From NCBI RefSeq assembly GCF_900110115.1, contig NZ_FOCM01000007.1:62001-126000 (forward strand): a stretch of DNA of 64,000 nt, given 5' to 3'. The notes under the pieces are model-generated. The model searched no databases and was not told the origin of the DNA. It was given only the letters and a program-made list of their open reading frames with translations. This DNA comes from Palleronia pelagia. Its GTDB lineage: Bacteria; Pseudomonadota; Alphaproteobacteria; Rhodobacterales; Rhodobacteraceae. The position numbers and the translations under genes were made by a program. Shown piece by piece: positions 9,086-18,080 of this stretch (the first letter of the stretch is position 1; the number at the start of each line of letters is the position of its first letter).

Positions 9086-10960
9086 ATGAGCAAGCCACCC
9101 GACAATCCCTCCGACCCGTTCAAGAAGGCGCTGGCCGAGGCCACGCGCGTCCTGGCCGACGATCCCGAGATGGGCGTGACCTACTCGGTCGATCCGCCGG
9201 GCATGAACAATGACGGGCTGCGCCTGCCGCAGATCAGCCGCCGCATGACCCGCGACGAGGTTCTGCTGGCGCGGGGCACCGCGGACGGCTACGCGCTGCG
9301 CCGCCGGCACCACGACGCGGGGACCTTCAACCGCTACGCGCCGCAGGGCCAGATGGCGCGCGATCTCTATGAGGCGATGGAGCATGCCCGCTGCGAGGCG
9401 GTGGGCGCGCGCACCATGCCGGGCACCGCGGGCAATATCGACGCGCGCATCGCGGTCGAGGCCTCGCGCAAGGGCTATGACAACGTGGGCGAGCGCGAAC
9501 AGGTGCCCCTGTCGGTCGCGGCCGGCTACCTGATACGCCAGATGGCCACCGGGCGCGACCTGCCCGAGGGCGCCGAGCAGGCCGCCGGACTGTGGCGCGA
9601 GTTCTTCCAGGGACAGGCCGGCCCCACGCTGGAGGGGTTGCAGGGCAACCTGGCCGACCAGGCCGCTTTCGCCCGCATGGCGCGCCAGATCATCGACGAC
9701 CTGGGCTACGGCGACCAACTGGGCGATGACCCGGACGCCGAGGATACCGACGACGAGGCCACCCCCGAAGACGAGCCCCAGGACGGCGACGAGCCCGACA
9801 GCACCGGCGACGAGGACGAGGCCGACAGCCAGGAGGCGGACGCCGCCCAGAGCCAGGAGCAGACGCAGGACGCCGCCCAAGCCGAGATCTCGATGGACGA
9901 CGAGGCCGACATGGAGTCGGGCGAGGAGCAGGAGGTGCCCGAGGGCGACGCCCCGACCGAGCCGCCGCCCCCGCCGCCCGTTTCCGAGGCCGATCCCGGC
10001 TACGAGGTATTCGACCAAGCCCACGACGAGATCATCCGCGCGGAAGAGCTAGCGGAGCCTGCCGAATTGGAGCGCCTGCGCGCTTATCTCGACAAGCAAC
10101 TCGAGCCCATCAAGGGCGCAGTGGGGCGGCTGGCCAACAAGCTGCAGCGACGGCTGCAGGCCAAGCAGAACCGCAGCTGGGAGTTCGACCTCGAGGAAGG
10201 CACGCTCGACGCGGGACGCCTGGCGCGGGTCGTGGCCAACCCAACCACTCCGCTGAGCTTCAAGGTCGAGAAGGACACCGAGTTCCGCGACACGGTGGTG
10301 ACCATACTGCTGGACAACTCGGGCTCCATGCGCGGGCGGCCCATCAGCATCGCCGCGATCTGCGCCGACGTGCTGTCGCAGACGCTGGAACGCTGCGACG
10401 TCAAGACCGAGGTGCTGGGCTTCACGACCCGCGCCTGGAAAGGCGGTCAGGCGCGCGAGGCATGGCTGAACGCCGGGCGGCCGCAGCGGCCCGGCCGCCT
10501 GAACGACCTGCGCCACATCATCTACAAGGGCGCGGATGCGCCGTGGCGGCGGGCGCGCACAAACCTTGGCCTGATGATGAAGGAAGGCCTGCTGAAGGAA
10601 AACATCGACGGCGAGGCGCTGGAATGGGCGCACAAGCGGCTGGTGCAGCGGCCCGAGGCGCGCAAGGTCCTGATGGTGATCTCGGACGGGGCACCTGTGG
10701 ATGACAGCACGCTGTCAGTGAACCCCGCGAACTACCTCGAAAAACACCTGCGCGACGTGATCGCCATGGTCGAGCGGCGCAAGCAGGTCGAGCTGATCGC
10801 CATCGGCATCGGCCACGACGTGACCCGCTACTACAGCCGCGCGGTCACGATCACCGATGCCGAGCAGCTGGCCGGCGCCATGACCGAGCAGCTGGCCGGC
10901 CTGTTCGACAGCGACCCGCGCAAGCGGGCGCGCGTGCTGGGCATGAAGCACGCGGGGTGA
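9086..10960 (+). CDS. cobT: Cobaltochelatase subunit CobT
   Basis: A 624-residue CobT, partner of the CobS ATPase in cobalt insertion. The N-terminal 200 residues are the CobT-specific domain; about 209-307 is a strongly acidic, low-complexity linker with runs of D, E, Q and a PPPPPP stretch; the C-terminal part from about 400 is a von Willebrand factor A domain with the MIDAS motif DNSGSMRG and a later SDGAP. This order and length agree with the family. The linker's acidity is a family property and not a sign of frameshift. Confidence 0.96.
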   Translation: MSKPPDNPSDPFKKALAEATRVLADDPEMGVTYSVDPPGMNNDGLRLPQISRRMTRDEVLLARGTADGYALRRRHHDAGTFNRYAPQGQMARDLYEAMEHARCEAVGARTMPGTAGNIDARIAVEASRKGYDNVGEREQVPLSVAAGYLIRQMATGRDLPEGAEQAAGLWREFFQGQAGPTLEGLQGNLADQAAFARMARQIIDDLGYGDQLGDDPDAEDTDDEATPEDEPQDGDEPDSTGDEDEADSQEADAAQSQEQTQDAAQAEISMDDEADMESGEEQEVPEGDAPTEPPPPPPVSEADPGYEVFDQAHDEIIRAEELAEPAELERLRAYLDKQLEPIKGAVGRLANKLQRRLQAKQNRSWEFDLEEGTLDAGRLARVVANPTTPLSFKVEKDTEFRDTVVTILLDNSGSMRGRPISIAAICADVLSQTLERCDVKTEVLGFTTRAWKGGQAREAWLNAGRPQRPGRLNDLRHIIYKGADAPWRRARTNLGLMMKEGLLKENIDGEALEWAHKRLVQRPEARKVLMVISDGAPVDDSTLSVNPANYLEKHLRDVIAMVERRKQVELIAIGIGHDVTRYYSRAVTITDAEQLAGAMTEQLAGLFDSDPRKRARVLGMKHAG

Positions 10961-10987
10961 CGCGCCGGACGCGCGGAAAGGACTGGG

Positions 10988-12796
10988 ATGTTTCAGGATT
11001 TCACCGTCACGGCGCGGCCCGAGCAGGGGCCGCCGAGATTGGCCGCGCTGCGGAAAACCCTTTCGGAACAGGGGCTTGACGCATTTCTCGTGCCCCGGGC
11101 GGACGCGTACCAGGGCGAATATGTCTCGGACCGTGACGTGCGGCTGCAATGGCTGACGGGCTTTACCGGCTCGGCAGGGATCTGCGTCGTGACCGCGGAA
11201 CGCGCCGCGGTCTTCGCCGATGGTCGCTACACCCTTCAGGCCCGCGCGCAATGCGCCGACGACTTTGAAATCGTGGACTTTCCGGCCGAGCGGCCCGGCC
11301 CGTGGCTGGCAGATATCCTGCCCGAGTCGTCGGTCGTTGGTCTCGACCCGTGGCTGCACACCCGCGCCGAGGTCGAGGCGCTGGAAAGAGCGCTCGCCCC
11401 GCGCAACATCGCGCTGCGCCCTGTGGATAACCCTGTGGACGCGATCTGGGACGACCAGCCCGGCCCGCCTCTGGGGGCGGTTTCCGCCTATCCCGACGAC
11501 CTGGCCGGGGCCACCCGCGCCGAGAAATGCGCGCGCATCGCCAAGGACCTACGCGATGCCGGGCAGGACTGGGCGGTGCTGAGCCTGCCCGACTCGATCG
11601 CGTGGCTGCTGAACATCCGCGGCAGCGACATCCCCCGCATCCCGGTCGCCCATGGCTTCGCCCTGGTCGAGGCGGCGGGCGGCGCCGTCCGGCTGTTCAT
11701 GGCACACGAAAAGCTGCGCGACGTGGAGATGGACGGTGTCGACGTGCTTCCGCCCGACGGCTTGGTCGCCGCGCTGGCCGCGCTCGACGGCGTGGTGCGA
11801 GTTGACCGGGATAGCGCGCCGCATGCCGTGGGCCTGGCGCTGGAAAACGCGGGCAGCCGCGTGGACTGGGCGCCCGATCCCTGCATGCTGCCCAAGGCCT
11901 GCAAGAGCGCGGCCGAGATCGCCGCCACGACCGAGGCGCACCTGCGCGATGGCGCGGCCATGTGCGCGTTCCTCGCCTGGCTGGACGGGCGGCTCGACGG
12001 GGTTACGCAGGGCGAGATCCTCACCGAGATCGACGTGGCCGCCGAGCTGGAAGGGTTCCGACGCGCCACCAACGCGCTGCGCGATATCAGCTTCGACACC
12101 ATCGCCGGCACCGGCCCGAACGGGGCGATCACGCATTATCGCGTGAATACCGAGAGCAATCGCGCGGTCGCGACGGGCGACCTGCTGCTGGTGGATTCGG
12201 GCGGGCAATACGTGGACGGCACCACCGACATCACCCGCACGGTGGCCGTGGGACCGCCCGACGCCGAGCAGGTGGCGGCGTTCACCAGGGTGCTGAAGGG
12301 CATGATCGCCGTGAGCCGGGCACGCTGGCCGCAGGGCCTTGCCGGTCGCGACCTCGACGCGCTGGCGCGTGCGCCCCTATGGATGGCGGGGCAGGATTAC
12401 GGCCACGGCACGGGACATGGCGTCGGCGTCTACCTGAGCGTTCACGAGGGGCCGCAGCGCCTGAGCCGGATGAGCGAGGAGCCGCTTCGGCCCGGCATGA
12501 TCCTGTCGAACGAGCCGGGCTATTACCGTGCGGGCGCCTGGGGCATCCGGATCGAAAACCTGGTCGTGGTCCGCCCTGCCCCGCCCATCGACGGCGGTGA
12601 CCCGGGGCGCGACATGCTGGACTTCGACACGCTGACCTGGGTGCCCATCGACCGCCGCCTGATCGACGCCGGTGCCCTGTCGCCGGGCGAACGGGCCTGG
12701 ATCGATGACTACCACGCCGGCGTCTACGAGCGGCTGGCCCAGCGGGTCGAGCCCGGTGTCGCCGATTGGCTCCGGACGGCGACCGCCCCCCTCTGA
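10988..12796 (+). CDS. Xaa-Pro aminopeptidase (M24B, three-domain type)
   Basis: A 602-residue aminopeptidase P of the long, three-domain kind also found in eukaryotes. Two creatinase-like N-terminal domains (about 1-310) precede the pita-bread catalytic domain. The dinuclear metal ligands are all visible: Asp and Asp in DSGGQYVDGTTDITRT (near 403 and 414), His in GHGTGHGVG (near 478), Glu in LSNEPGYY and Glu in GIRIENL. It cleaves the first residue of peptides with proline in second place and acts in the cytoplasm (no signal peptide). It follows cobT by 27 bases and may share its transcript, though the functions are unrelated. Confidence 0.95.
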   Translation: MFQDFTVTARPEQGPPRLAALRKTLSEQGLDAFLVPRADAYQGEYVSDRDVRLQWLTGFTGSAGICVVTAERAAVFADGRYTLQARAQCADDFEIVDFPAERPGPWLADILPESSVVGLDPWLHTRAEVEALERALAPRNIALRPVDNPVDAIWDDQPGPPLGAVSAYPDDLAGATRAEKCARIAKDLRDAGQDWAVLSLPDSIAWLLNIRGSDIPRIPVAHGFALVEAAGGAVRLFMAHEKLRDVEMDGVDVLPPDGLVAALAALDGVVRVDRDSAPHAVGLALENAGSRVDWAPDPCMLPKACKSAAEIAATTEAHLRDGAAMCAFLAWLDGRLDGVTQGEILTEIDVAAELEGFRRATNALRDISFDTIAGTGPNGAITHYRVNTESNRAVATGDLLLVDSGGQYVDGTTDITRTVAVGPPDAEQVAAFTRVLKGMIAVSRARWPQGLAGRDLDALARAPLWMAGQDYGHGTGHGVGVYLSVHEGPQRLSRMSEEPLRPGMILSNEPGYYRAGAWGIRIENLVVVRPAPPIDGGDPGRDMLDFDTLTWVPIDRRLIDAGALSPGERAWIDDYHAGVYERLAQRVEPGVADWLRTATAPL

Positions 12797-12815
12797 TCCG
12801 CACGACGGGGCGGCG

Positions 12816-12843
12816 TTGTCAGACGCGACGGATCTGCTAGGGT
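12816..12843 (+). promoter_or_regulatory. Promoter candidate for the DUF427 gene
   Basis: TTGTCA, 16 bases, TAGGGT within GCTAGGGT. This fits the housekeeping pattern seen repeatedly in this window (a -10 of the type CTAGGnT) and lies 34 bases before the DUF427 ATG. Confidence 0.5.
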
Positions 12844-12877
12844 CCGCCCCAAGGAACACGAGGCAGGGAGGCGCGGC

Positions 12878-13219
12878 ATGGCCGGCAACATGACCATCGA
12901 GACGGCAGAAGGCACCTGGGTCGTACGTGCGGGCGGCGCCGTGCTGGGCGAATCCGCCGACGCGCTGATCTTGCGCGAGGACGGCTACGAGGATGTCGTG
13001 TATTTCCCGCGCGGTGACCTGGCCATGGCGTTTCTGGACCCCTCGGACAAGAAAACCACCTGCCCACTGAAGGGCGAGGCCACGTATTTCCACATCCAGA
13101 CCAAGAGCATGACGCTGAAGGACGCGGCGTGGAGCTATGAGACGCCGACCGAGGGCGCCGAGGCGATCGCCGGGCACCTCGCCTTCAAGGACGAGGGCGT
13201 GACGGTCGAGCAGCTGTAA
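12878..13219 (+). CDS. DUF427 domain protein
   Basis: A 113-residue cytoplasmic protein that is almost wholly one DUF427 domain (PF04248). Recognised by the strand-rich start TWVVRAGGAVLGES, YFPRGDLAM near 46-54, the TTCPLKGEATYF core near 66-77, and AAWSYETP. The fold is a small beta barrel; no biochemical role is established. The gene has a GGGAGG binding site and its own promoter candidate and converges with the CLC gene, 12 bases away. Confidence 0.9.
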   Translation: MAGNMTIETAEGTWVVRAGGAVLGESADALILREDGYEDVVYFPRGDLAMAFLDPSDKKTTCPLKGEATYFHIQTKSMTLKDAAWSYETPTEGAEAIAGHLAFKDEGVTVEQL

Positions 13220-13231
13220 GGTTTCGACAGG

Positions 13232-14920
13232 TCAGGAATGTTCCTCGGCCGCCGTGGCGGCCAGCGCGCGGTTGTAGGCGCGCAGGGCATCCACGTGGAA
13301 CAGCGCGCCCAGCACCTCGGGCGGCTCGCCCTTGGCGCCGATCCGTACCACCGGCAGGAACAGGCGGCTGGTCTCCTCGAACAGCGGCATCGCCTCTTCC
13401 AGCGTGGCATCGCCCTCGACGTGGACGCCGGCCTCGATCGCGTCCCAGATATCCTTGCGCGGGGCCGCGTGGGGGTGATCGGGCCCGCGCATGACGTTCT
13501 GCACCCGGAACATGGACAGAAGGTAGGCCTGCGGCCCCTTGCTGAGATGGATGTTCCGGTTCTCCAGCTGGGTCAGGAAGAAACTGCGATCCACCAGCCG
13601 TGACGCCAGCGCGGTCGAGGTGCTGACCGCCACCATCACCGCCAGCCCGGTCTGCCAGTCGCCCGTCAGCTCGAACACGATCAACGTGGTCGAGATCGGC
13701 GCGCCCAGCACCGCAGCCGCCAAAGCCCCCATGCCCGCGAGCGCATAAAGCGTTTCGGCCCCCGAGACGTCCGGAAAGATGTTGGTGGCCACCAGTCCGA
13801 AGCCAAGGCCCGTCAGCGCGCCCAGCATGAGCGAGGGCGAGAAGACGCCGCCCCCCATGCGTCCCCCCATGGTGATGGCGACGGCGGCGGTCTTCACCAC
13901 GGCCAGCACCATGACCTCGTGCAGCAGCAACTGCCCGGTCAGCGCCAGCGACGTGGTCTCGTAGCCCACGCCGATGATGGCGGGAAACTCGATGGCCAGC
14001 AGGCCCAACAGCAGACCGGCCAGCATCGGACGGCTCCAGCGTGGCAGGCCCAGCTTCTCGCGGCCCGCGCTGGCGACCCGGTCCGTCCAGAAGATCGCGT
14101 GCATCAGGATGACGGCGACCAGTCCGCAGACCAGCCCCAGCAGTAGGAAGGCGGGAAGCTCCTGGTAGAAGGTCAGCACCCCGTCCTCGATCAGCCGGAA
14201 CTCGGTAACGTCGCCGAACTCCAGCCGGTTGATGACCGTTCCGGCCGCGCTGGCGATGACGATGGGCGCGAAGGCGTGCACCGCGAAGTGCCGCAACACG
14301 ACCTCGAGCGCGAAAAGCGCCCCCGCGATGGGCGCGTTGAAACTGGCCGACACGGCGGCGGCCACGGCACAGCCAAGAAGGTCGCGCGCGGTGATCCCGT
14401 TGGCCCGGATCAGGTTGTTGACCCAGGTGGCGATGACGGCAGCCAGGTGCACCACCGGCCCTTCCCGGCCCGACGACCCGCCCGACCCCAGCGTGATGAG
14501 CGAGGACGCGGCGCTGGCCAGCCCCGCCTTTACCTCGACCCGTCCGTCGTAAAGCGCGGCCCCCTCGATCACGTCGGCAACCGAGCGCACGCGCCCGTCC
14601 TTGGTGAAGCGATTGAGGATCAGCCCCACCACCAGGCCGCCGCAGACCGGGTAGGCCACGATCAGGTACCAGGGCAATTCCTGCGCGAAGCTGGTCAGCG
14701 CCGAGATGTCGTCGGTGCCGTAAAGCGTTGCCTGCAGCCAGTTGATGCCCTTGCGGAAGAACAGCGCGGCGAAGCCCGAGGCGACGCCGACGGCCAGCGC
14801 GATGAACCAGAACTGGATCTGGCCGGGACCGCGGTTGCGCAAGACCCGCCAGCCGTCACGGCAGGCGCTGAGCGTGGTCTGTGTCAACGACCAGTTCTGA
14901 GGCCCGCGGCCCGTCTCCAT
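13232..14920 (-). CDS. CLC-family chloride channel/transporter with CBS domains
   Basis: A 562-residue CLC protein. The membrane part (about 30-435) holds SGREGPVVHLA, with the external gating glutamate in REGP, the FNAPIAGALFALE helix, and GGRMGGGVFSPSL; a CBS pair occupies the C-terminal 110 residues. Aligned by eye with E. coli ClcA, the internal proton glutamate (E203) position is valine (LFALEVV), the residue found in true CLC channels, and the first selectivity motif is RSVADVIEG in place of GSGIPEIEG. I infer possible channel behaviour. The start at METGRG has GGGGAAG upstream; longer in-frame starts at 14962 and 15007 exist. Confidence 0.93.
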   Translation of the reverse strand: METGRGPQNWSLTQTTLSACRDGWRVLRNRGPGQIQFWFIALAVGVASGFAALFFRKGINWLQATLYGTDDISALTSFAQELPWYLIVAYPVCGGLVVGLILNRFTKDGRVRSVADVIEGAALYDGRVEVKAGLASAASSLITLGSGGSSGREGPVVHLAAVIATWVNNLIRANGITARDLLGCAVAAAVSASFNAPIAGALFALEVVLRHFAVHAFAPIVIASAAGTVINRLEFGDVTEFRLIEDGVLTFYQELPAFLLLGLVCGLVAVILMHAIFWTDRVASAGREKLGLPRWSRPMLAGLLLGLLAIEFPAIIGVGYETTSLALTGQLLLHEVMVLAVVKTAAVAITMGGRMGGGVFSPSLMLGALTGLGFGLVATNIFPDVSGAETLYALAGMGALAAAVLGAPISTTLIVFELTGDWQTGLAVMVAVSTSTALASRLVDRSFFLTQLENRNIHLSKGPQAYLLSMFRVQNVMRGPDHPHAAPRKDIWDAIEAGVHVEGDATLEEAMPLFEETSRLFLPVVRIGAKGEPPEVLGALFHVDALRAYNRALAATAAEEHS

Positions 14921-15005
14921 CTTCCCCACATCCCGGTTTGCCCCGCGGGGCCGGTGATGCATCTTTCCTAGGCGATACGCCCCCAAGGGAAAAGGCGATT
15001 TGCCC

Positions 15006-15443
15006 ATGCAGGACCCGTCCGAGATGCCCCGTGCCTTTGCCGCCGCGTGGAACGCGCGCGACGCGGGCGCGCTGGCGGCCCTCTTCGCCGCGGATGCGGA
15101 TTTCGTGAACGTGGTCGGGCTCTGGTGGCACGACCGCGAGGCGATCCGGGCGGCCCACGATTACGGGCTGCGGGGGATGTTCCGGAACTCGACTTTGAAG
15201 ATTGGCCGGGTGAAGCACCGAGACCTGGGCGACGTGGCCGTGGTCCACGCGCGCTTGCACCTGGCCGGGCAGGTCGCGCCGGATGGCAGCGCGGCGGGCC
15301 GTCGGTCCACGGTCATCACCTTCGTGATGCACCGCCGGGATGGCGGGTGGCTTTGCGTCGCGGCCCAGAACACCGATATCGTCCCCGGCGCCGAAAGCCA
15401 CGTGGCCGGCGACGGCGGCCTCAGCCCCGCCGAATACCGCTAG
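15006..15443 (+). CDS. NTF2-like (SnoaL/DUF4440) protein
   Basis: A 145-residue protein with the alpha+beta cone fold of the SgcJ/EcaC group of NTF2-like proteins: an N-terminal helix FAAAWNARDAGALAALFAADADFVN followed by strands such as WWHDREAIRAAH, VVHARLHLAG and the terminal DGGWLCVAAQNTDIVPG. Fragments quoted overlap the family pattern; catalytic residues vary so much in the family that no reaction can be proposed. It diverges from the CLC gene and shares its last four bases (CTAG) with the recN stop on the other strand. Confidence 0.8.
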   Translation: MQDPSEMPRAFAAAWNARDAGALAALFAADADFVNVVGLWWHDREAIRAAHDYGLRGMFRNSTLKIGRVKHRDLGDVAVVHARLHLAGQVAPDGSAAGRRSTVITFVMHRRDGGWLCVAAQNTDIVPGAESHVAGDGGLSPAEYR

Positions 15444-17092
15444 CTGGCCGCCAGAAGGGCGCGCGCGGCCTCGCGCGCCGCGTCGGTGATGCTGTCACCG
15501 GCCAGCATCCGCGCGATTTCGTCGACCCGGTCGCCGGTATCCAGTGGCACGACGCGCGAGGTCGTGATCCCATCCGAAACGTCCTTGGCCACGCGCCAGT
15601 GGTGGCGCCCAAGGGCGGCCACCTGCGGCGAGTGTGTGACGACCAGCACCTGTCCGCCACTCGCCAAGGCCGCCAGCCGGCGCCCCACCGCGTCGGCGGT
15701 CGCCCCGCCCACGCCACGGTCGATCTCGTCGAAGATCAGGGTCAGGCCGCTGTCGGTGCCGGTCAGGCAAACCTTCAGTGCCAGCAGAAAGCGCGACAGC
15801 TCGCCCCCGGACGCGATCTTGCCCAGGGGACCTGCGGGCGCGCCGGGGTTGGTGGCGACGGTGAATTCCACGGCGTCCCGCCCCAGCGGGCCCGGCGTCG
15901 CATCGGAGAACCGCGTCTCGAACTGGGCGCGCTCCATCTTGAGCGGCGCAAGCTCGGCCGCCATGGCGCCGTCCAGCGCCGCGGCCGCCGCCTGCCGCGC
16001 CTGAGAAAGCGCGGTCGCGGCGGCGTCGTAGGCCGCGTCGGCTTCGGCAAGTTCTTTCTCGAGATCGGTGATGTCGTCGGCGCCGCCGTCCAGGGCGGAC
16101 AGACGCTCGCGCAGGGTGTCACCAAGCTCGGGCAGCGCGTCGGGCAGGACGTTGTGCTTGCGGGCCAGGCCGCGGATCGCGAACAGCCGCTCTTCCACGG
16201 CCTCCAGCTCGCGCGGGTCGAATTCCAGCGTGTCCAGCGCTTCGGAGACGCCCTGCTCGGCCTCGGCCAGGGCATCCAGCGCGCGTGCCAGGGACTCGAG
16301 CGGGGCATCCAGCGCGCCGTCGGCCTGGGGCGCCGCGGCTTCCAGCCAGCGTTGCGCGTCGATCATCGGCCCCTCGGCGCCATCACCGCCAAGGGCCTGC
16401 AACGCGCGCGTGATGTCGTCGCCGATGCGCTGGCCCGCTTGCATCTGGCGACGGCGCGCATCCAGCGTCGCATCCTCGCCCGCCTCGGGCGACAGCTTAT
16501 CGAATTCTTCGACCGCGTGGCGCAGGAAGTCCTCTTCCGCCCTGAGCGCATCCAGCCGTTCGCGCGCGGCCGCCAGCTTGCGCGCGATATCCGCGCGGGC
16601 GCGCCACGCCGCGCGGGTGGCCTCCAGCAGATCGGGCCGGTCGGCATAGGCGTCCAGAAGCGCGCGGTGCCCCTTGGGATCCAGCAGACCCCGGTCGTCG
16701 TGCTGGCCGTGCAGCTCGACCAGCGTATCGCTCAGCCGCCGCAGCACCTCGCCCGACACGCGGCGGTCGTTGATCCAGGCGGTCTTGCGGCCGTCCTGTG
16801 CGTTCACGCGGCGCAGGACCAACTCGTCCTCGATCTCGATCCCGGCCTCGTCCAGCACGGCCCGGCCCGGGTGCCCGCTCGCCAGGTCGAACACCGCCGT
16901 GACCTCGCCCCGCTCGGCGCCCTGGCGCACCAGGTCGGCCCGGCCGCGCCAGCCCAGAACGAAGCCGAGCGAATCCAGCAGGATCGACTTGCCCGCCCCG
17001 GTTTCGCCGGTCAGCACGTTGAGACCCGGCTGGAAATCGAGTTCCAACCGGTCGATCAGAAGCATGTCGCGGATATCCAGGGCGCGCAGCAT
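15440..17092 (-). CDS. recN: DNA repair protein RecN
   Basis: A 550-residue SMC-like ATPase of double-strand break repair. Walker A is GETGAGKS at about 29-36, the long middle part is coiled coil (alternating A, L, E, R), and the C-terminal half has the ABC signature SGGELSRFLLAL, Walker B LIFDEIDRGVGG and the VVTHSPQVAA switch. The start MLRALDIRDM is typical; a GTG two codons upstream is possible. It is the last gene of the minus-strand run from murB; bamD ends 34 bases upstream. Its stop overlaps the converging NTF2-like gene. Confidence 0.96.
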   Translation of the reverse strand: MLRALDIRDMLLIDRLELDFQPGLNVLTGETGAGKSILLDSLGFVLGWRGRADLVRQGAERGEVTAVFDLASGHPGRAVLDEAGIEIEDELVLRRVNAQDGRKTAWINDRRVSGEVLRRLSDTLVELHGQHDDRGLLDPKGHRALLDAYADRPDLLEATRAAWRARADIARKLAAARERLDALRAEEDFLRHAVEEFDKLSPEAGEDATLDARRRQMQAGQRIGDDITRALQALGGDGAEGPMIDAQRWLEAAAPQADGALDAPLESLARALDALAEAEQGVSEALDTLEFDPRELEAVEERLFAIRGLARKHNVLPDALPELGDTLRERLSALDGGADDITDLEKELAEADAAYDAAATALSQARQAAAAALDGAMAAELAPLKMERAQFETRFSDATPGPLGRDAVEFTVATNPGAPAGPLGKIASGGELSRFLLALKVCLTGTDSGLTLIFDEIDRGVGGATADAVGRRLAALASGGQVLVVTHSPQVAALGRHHWRVAKDVSDGITTSRVVPLDTGDRVDEIARMLAGDSITDAAREAARALLAAS

Positions 17093-17126
17093 CGTCACTG
17101 TCCAGAAAGGTGAGGCGTGCGGTGGA

Positions 17127-17963
17127 CTACAGCCACTCGCCGCGCACGACCTGGCGATAGACCGTCCGCAGCCACGAGTCGCCGCGCGGCTCGGGCGACA
17201 GGCCCTGCCCGGTCAGAAGGGAATAGGCATCGTCGTACCAGGGCGTCGACTGGTAGTTGTAGCCCAGGATCGCGCCCGCCGTCTGCGCCTCGTCTGTCAG
17301 GCCCAGCGACAGGTAGGATTCGACCAGCCGCAACAACGCCTCGGGCGTGTGGGTTGTGGTCTGGAAATCCTCGACCACGACGCGGAACCGGTTCACGGCG
17401 GCGGCGAAGTGATCGCGCTTGAGGTAGTAGCGCCCGATCTCCATTTCCTTGCCGGCCAGGTGGTCGAAGGCCAGGTCGAATTTCAGGATGGCCGAACGGG
17501 CGTATTCGCTGTCGGGATACTGTTCGATCACAACGCGCATGGCCTGGAGCGCCTGGAAGGTCAGCCCCTGGTCCCGGCCCACGTCGTCGATCTGGTCGTA
17601 GTAGCTCAGCGCCAGCAGGTATTGGGCGTAAGCCGCATCCTCACCGCCCGGGTAGAAATCCAGGTAGCGCTGCGCGGAATTGCGCGCTTCTTCGTAATCG
17701 CGGTCGCGGTGATAGGCGAAGGCCTGCATCACCAGCGCGCGCTTGGCCCATTCGGAATAGGGATAAAGCCGCTCGACCTCGCCGAAGAAGCGGGCCGCGT
17801 CCTCGGGGTCGTTATCCTCGAGCTCGAATTCGCCCCGCTTGTAGATCTCTTCGGCCGAGAAGCTTTCCAGCGGTTGATCGCGCGAGGTGAAGGCGTCGCC
17901 GCCGCAGCCCGCAAGAACCGCGCCAAGCCCCACCAAGCCAAGATATCGAGTGATCGCCATCAT
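17127..17963 (-). CDS. bamD: Outer membrane assembly lipoprotein BamD
   Basis: A 278-residue lipoprotein of the BAM complex, which folds outer-membrane beta-barrel proteins. The signal peptide ends in the lipobox LAGC (Cys near 20). TPR-like repeats follow from about 35, with YKRGEFELEDNDPEDAARFFGEVERLYP in the first pair and DQIDDVGRDQ in the middle; the C-terminal basic segment is typical. Position directly between lpxC and recN is the common order in Rhodobacterales. A weak promoter (TTGCAC ... TAGACC) can be seen in the 117-base gap to lpxC. Confidence 0.94.
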   Translation of the reverse strand: MMAITRYLGLVGLGAVLAGCGGDAFTSRDQPLESFSAEEIYKRGEFELEDNDPEDAARFFGEVERLYPYSEWAKRALVMQAFAYHRDRDYEEARNSAQRYLDFYPGGEDAAYAQYLLALSYYDQIDDVGRDQGLTFQALQAMRVVIEQYPDSEYARSAILKFDLAFDHLAGKEMEIGRYYLKRDHFAAAVNRFRVVVEDFQTTTHTPEALLRLVESYLSLGLTDEAQTAGAILGYNYQSTPWYDDAYSLLTGQGLSPEPRGDSWLRTVYRQVVRGEWL

Positions 17964-18080
17964 GCGTCGTGCAGCCCCTGCCCCCGGATGCGCGGTCGGA
18001 ACGCGCCCTTTGGGCGATGGTCTAGCACAGAAAAATCCGGTGCAAAACGGGTAAGCACGGCCCCCGCCCCGGGCTGTGGC

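Noticed and set aside
9711-10010. Acidic low-complexity stretch in cobT as a sign of frameshift or foreign DNA
   Set aside because: CobT proteins generally have such an acidic linker between the N-terminal and VWA domains, and both flanking domains are in the same frame.
15047-17113. Long plus-strand frame opposite recN
   Set aside because: RecN has complete ATPase motifs on the minus strand; the opposite frame has none and runs through the real stop of the NTF2-like gene in another frame.
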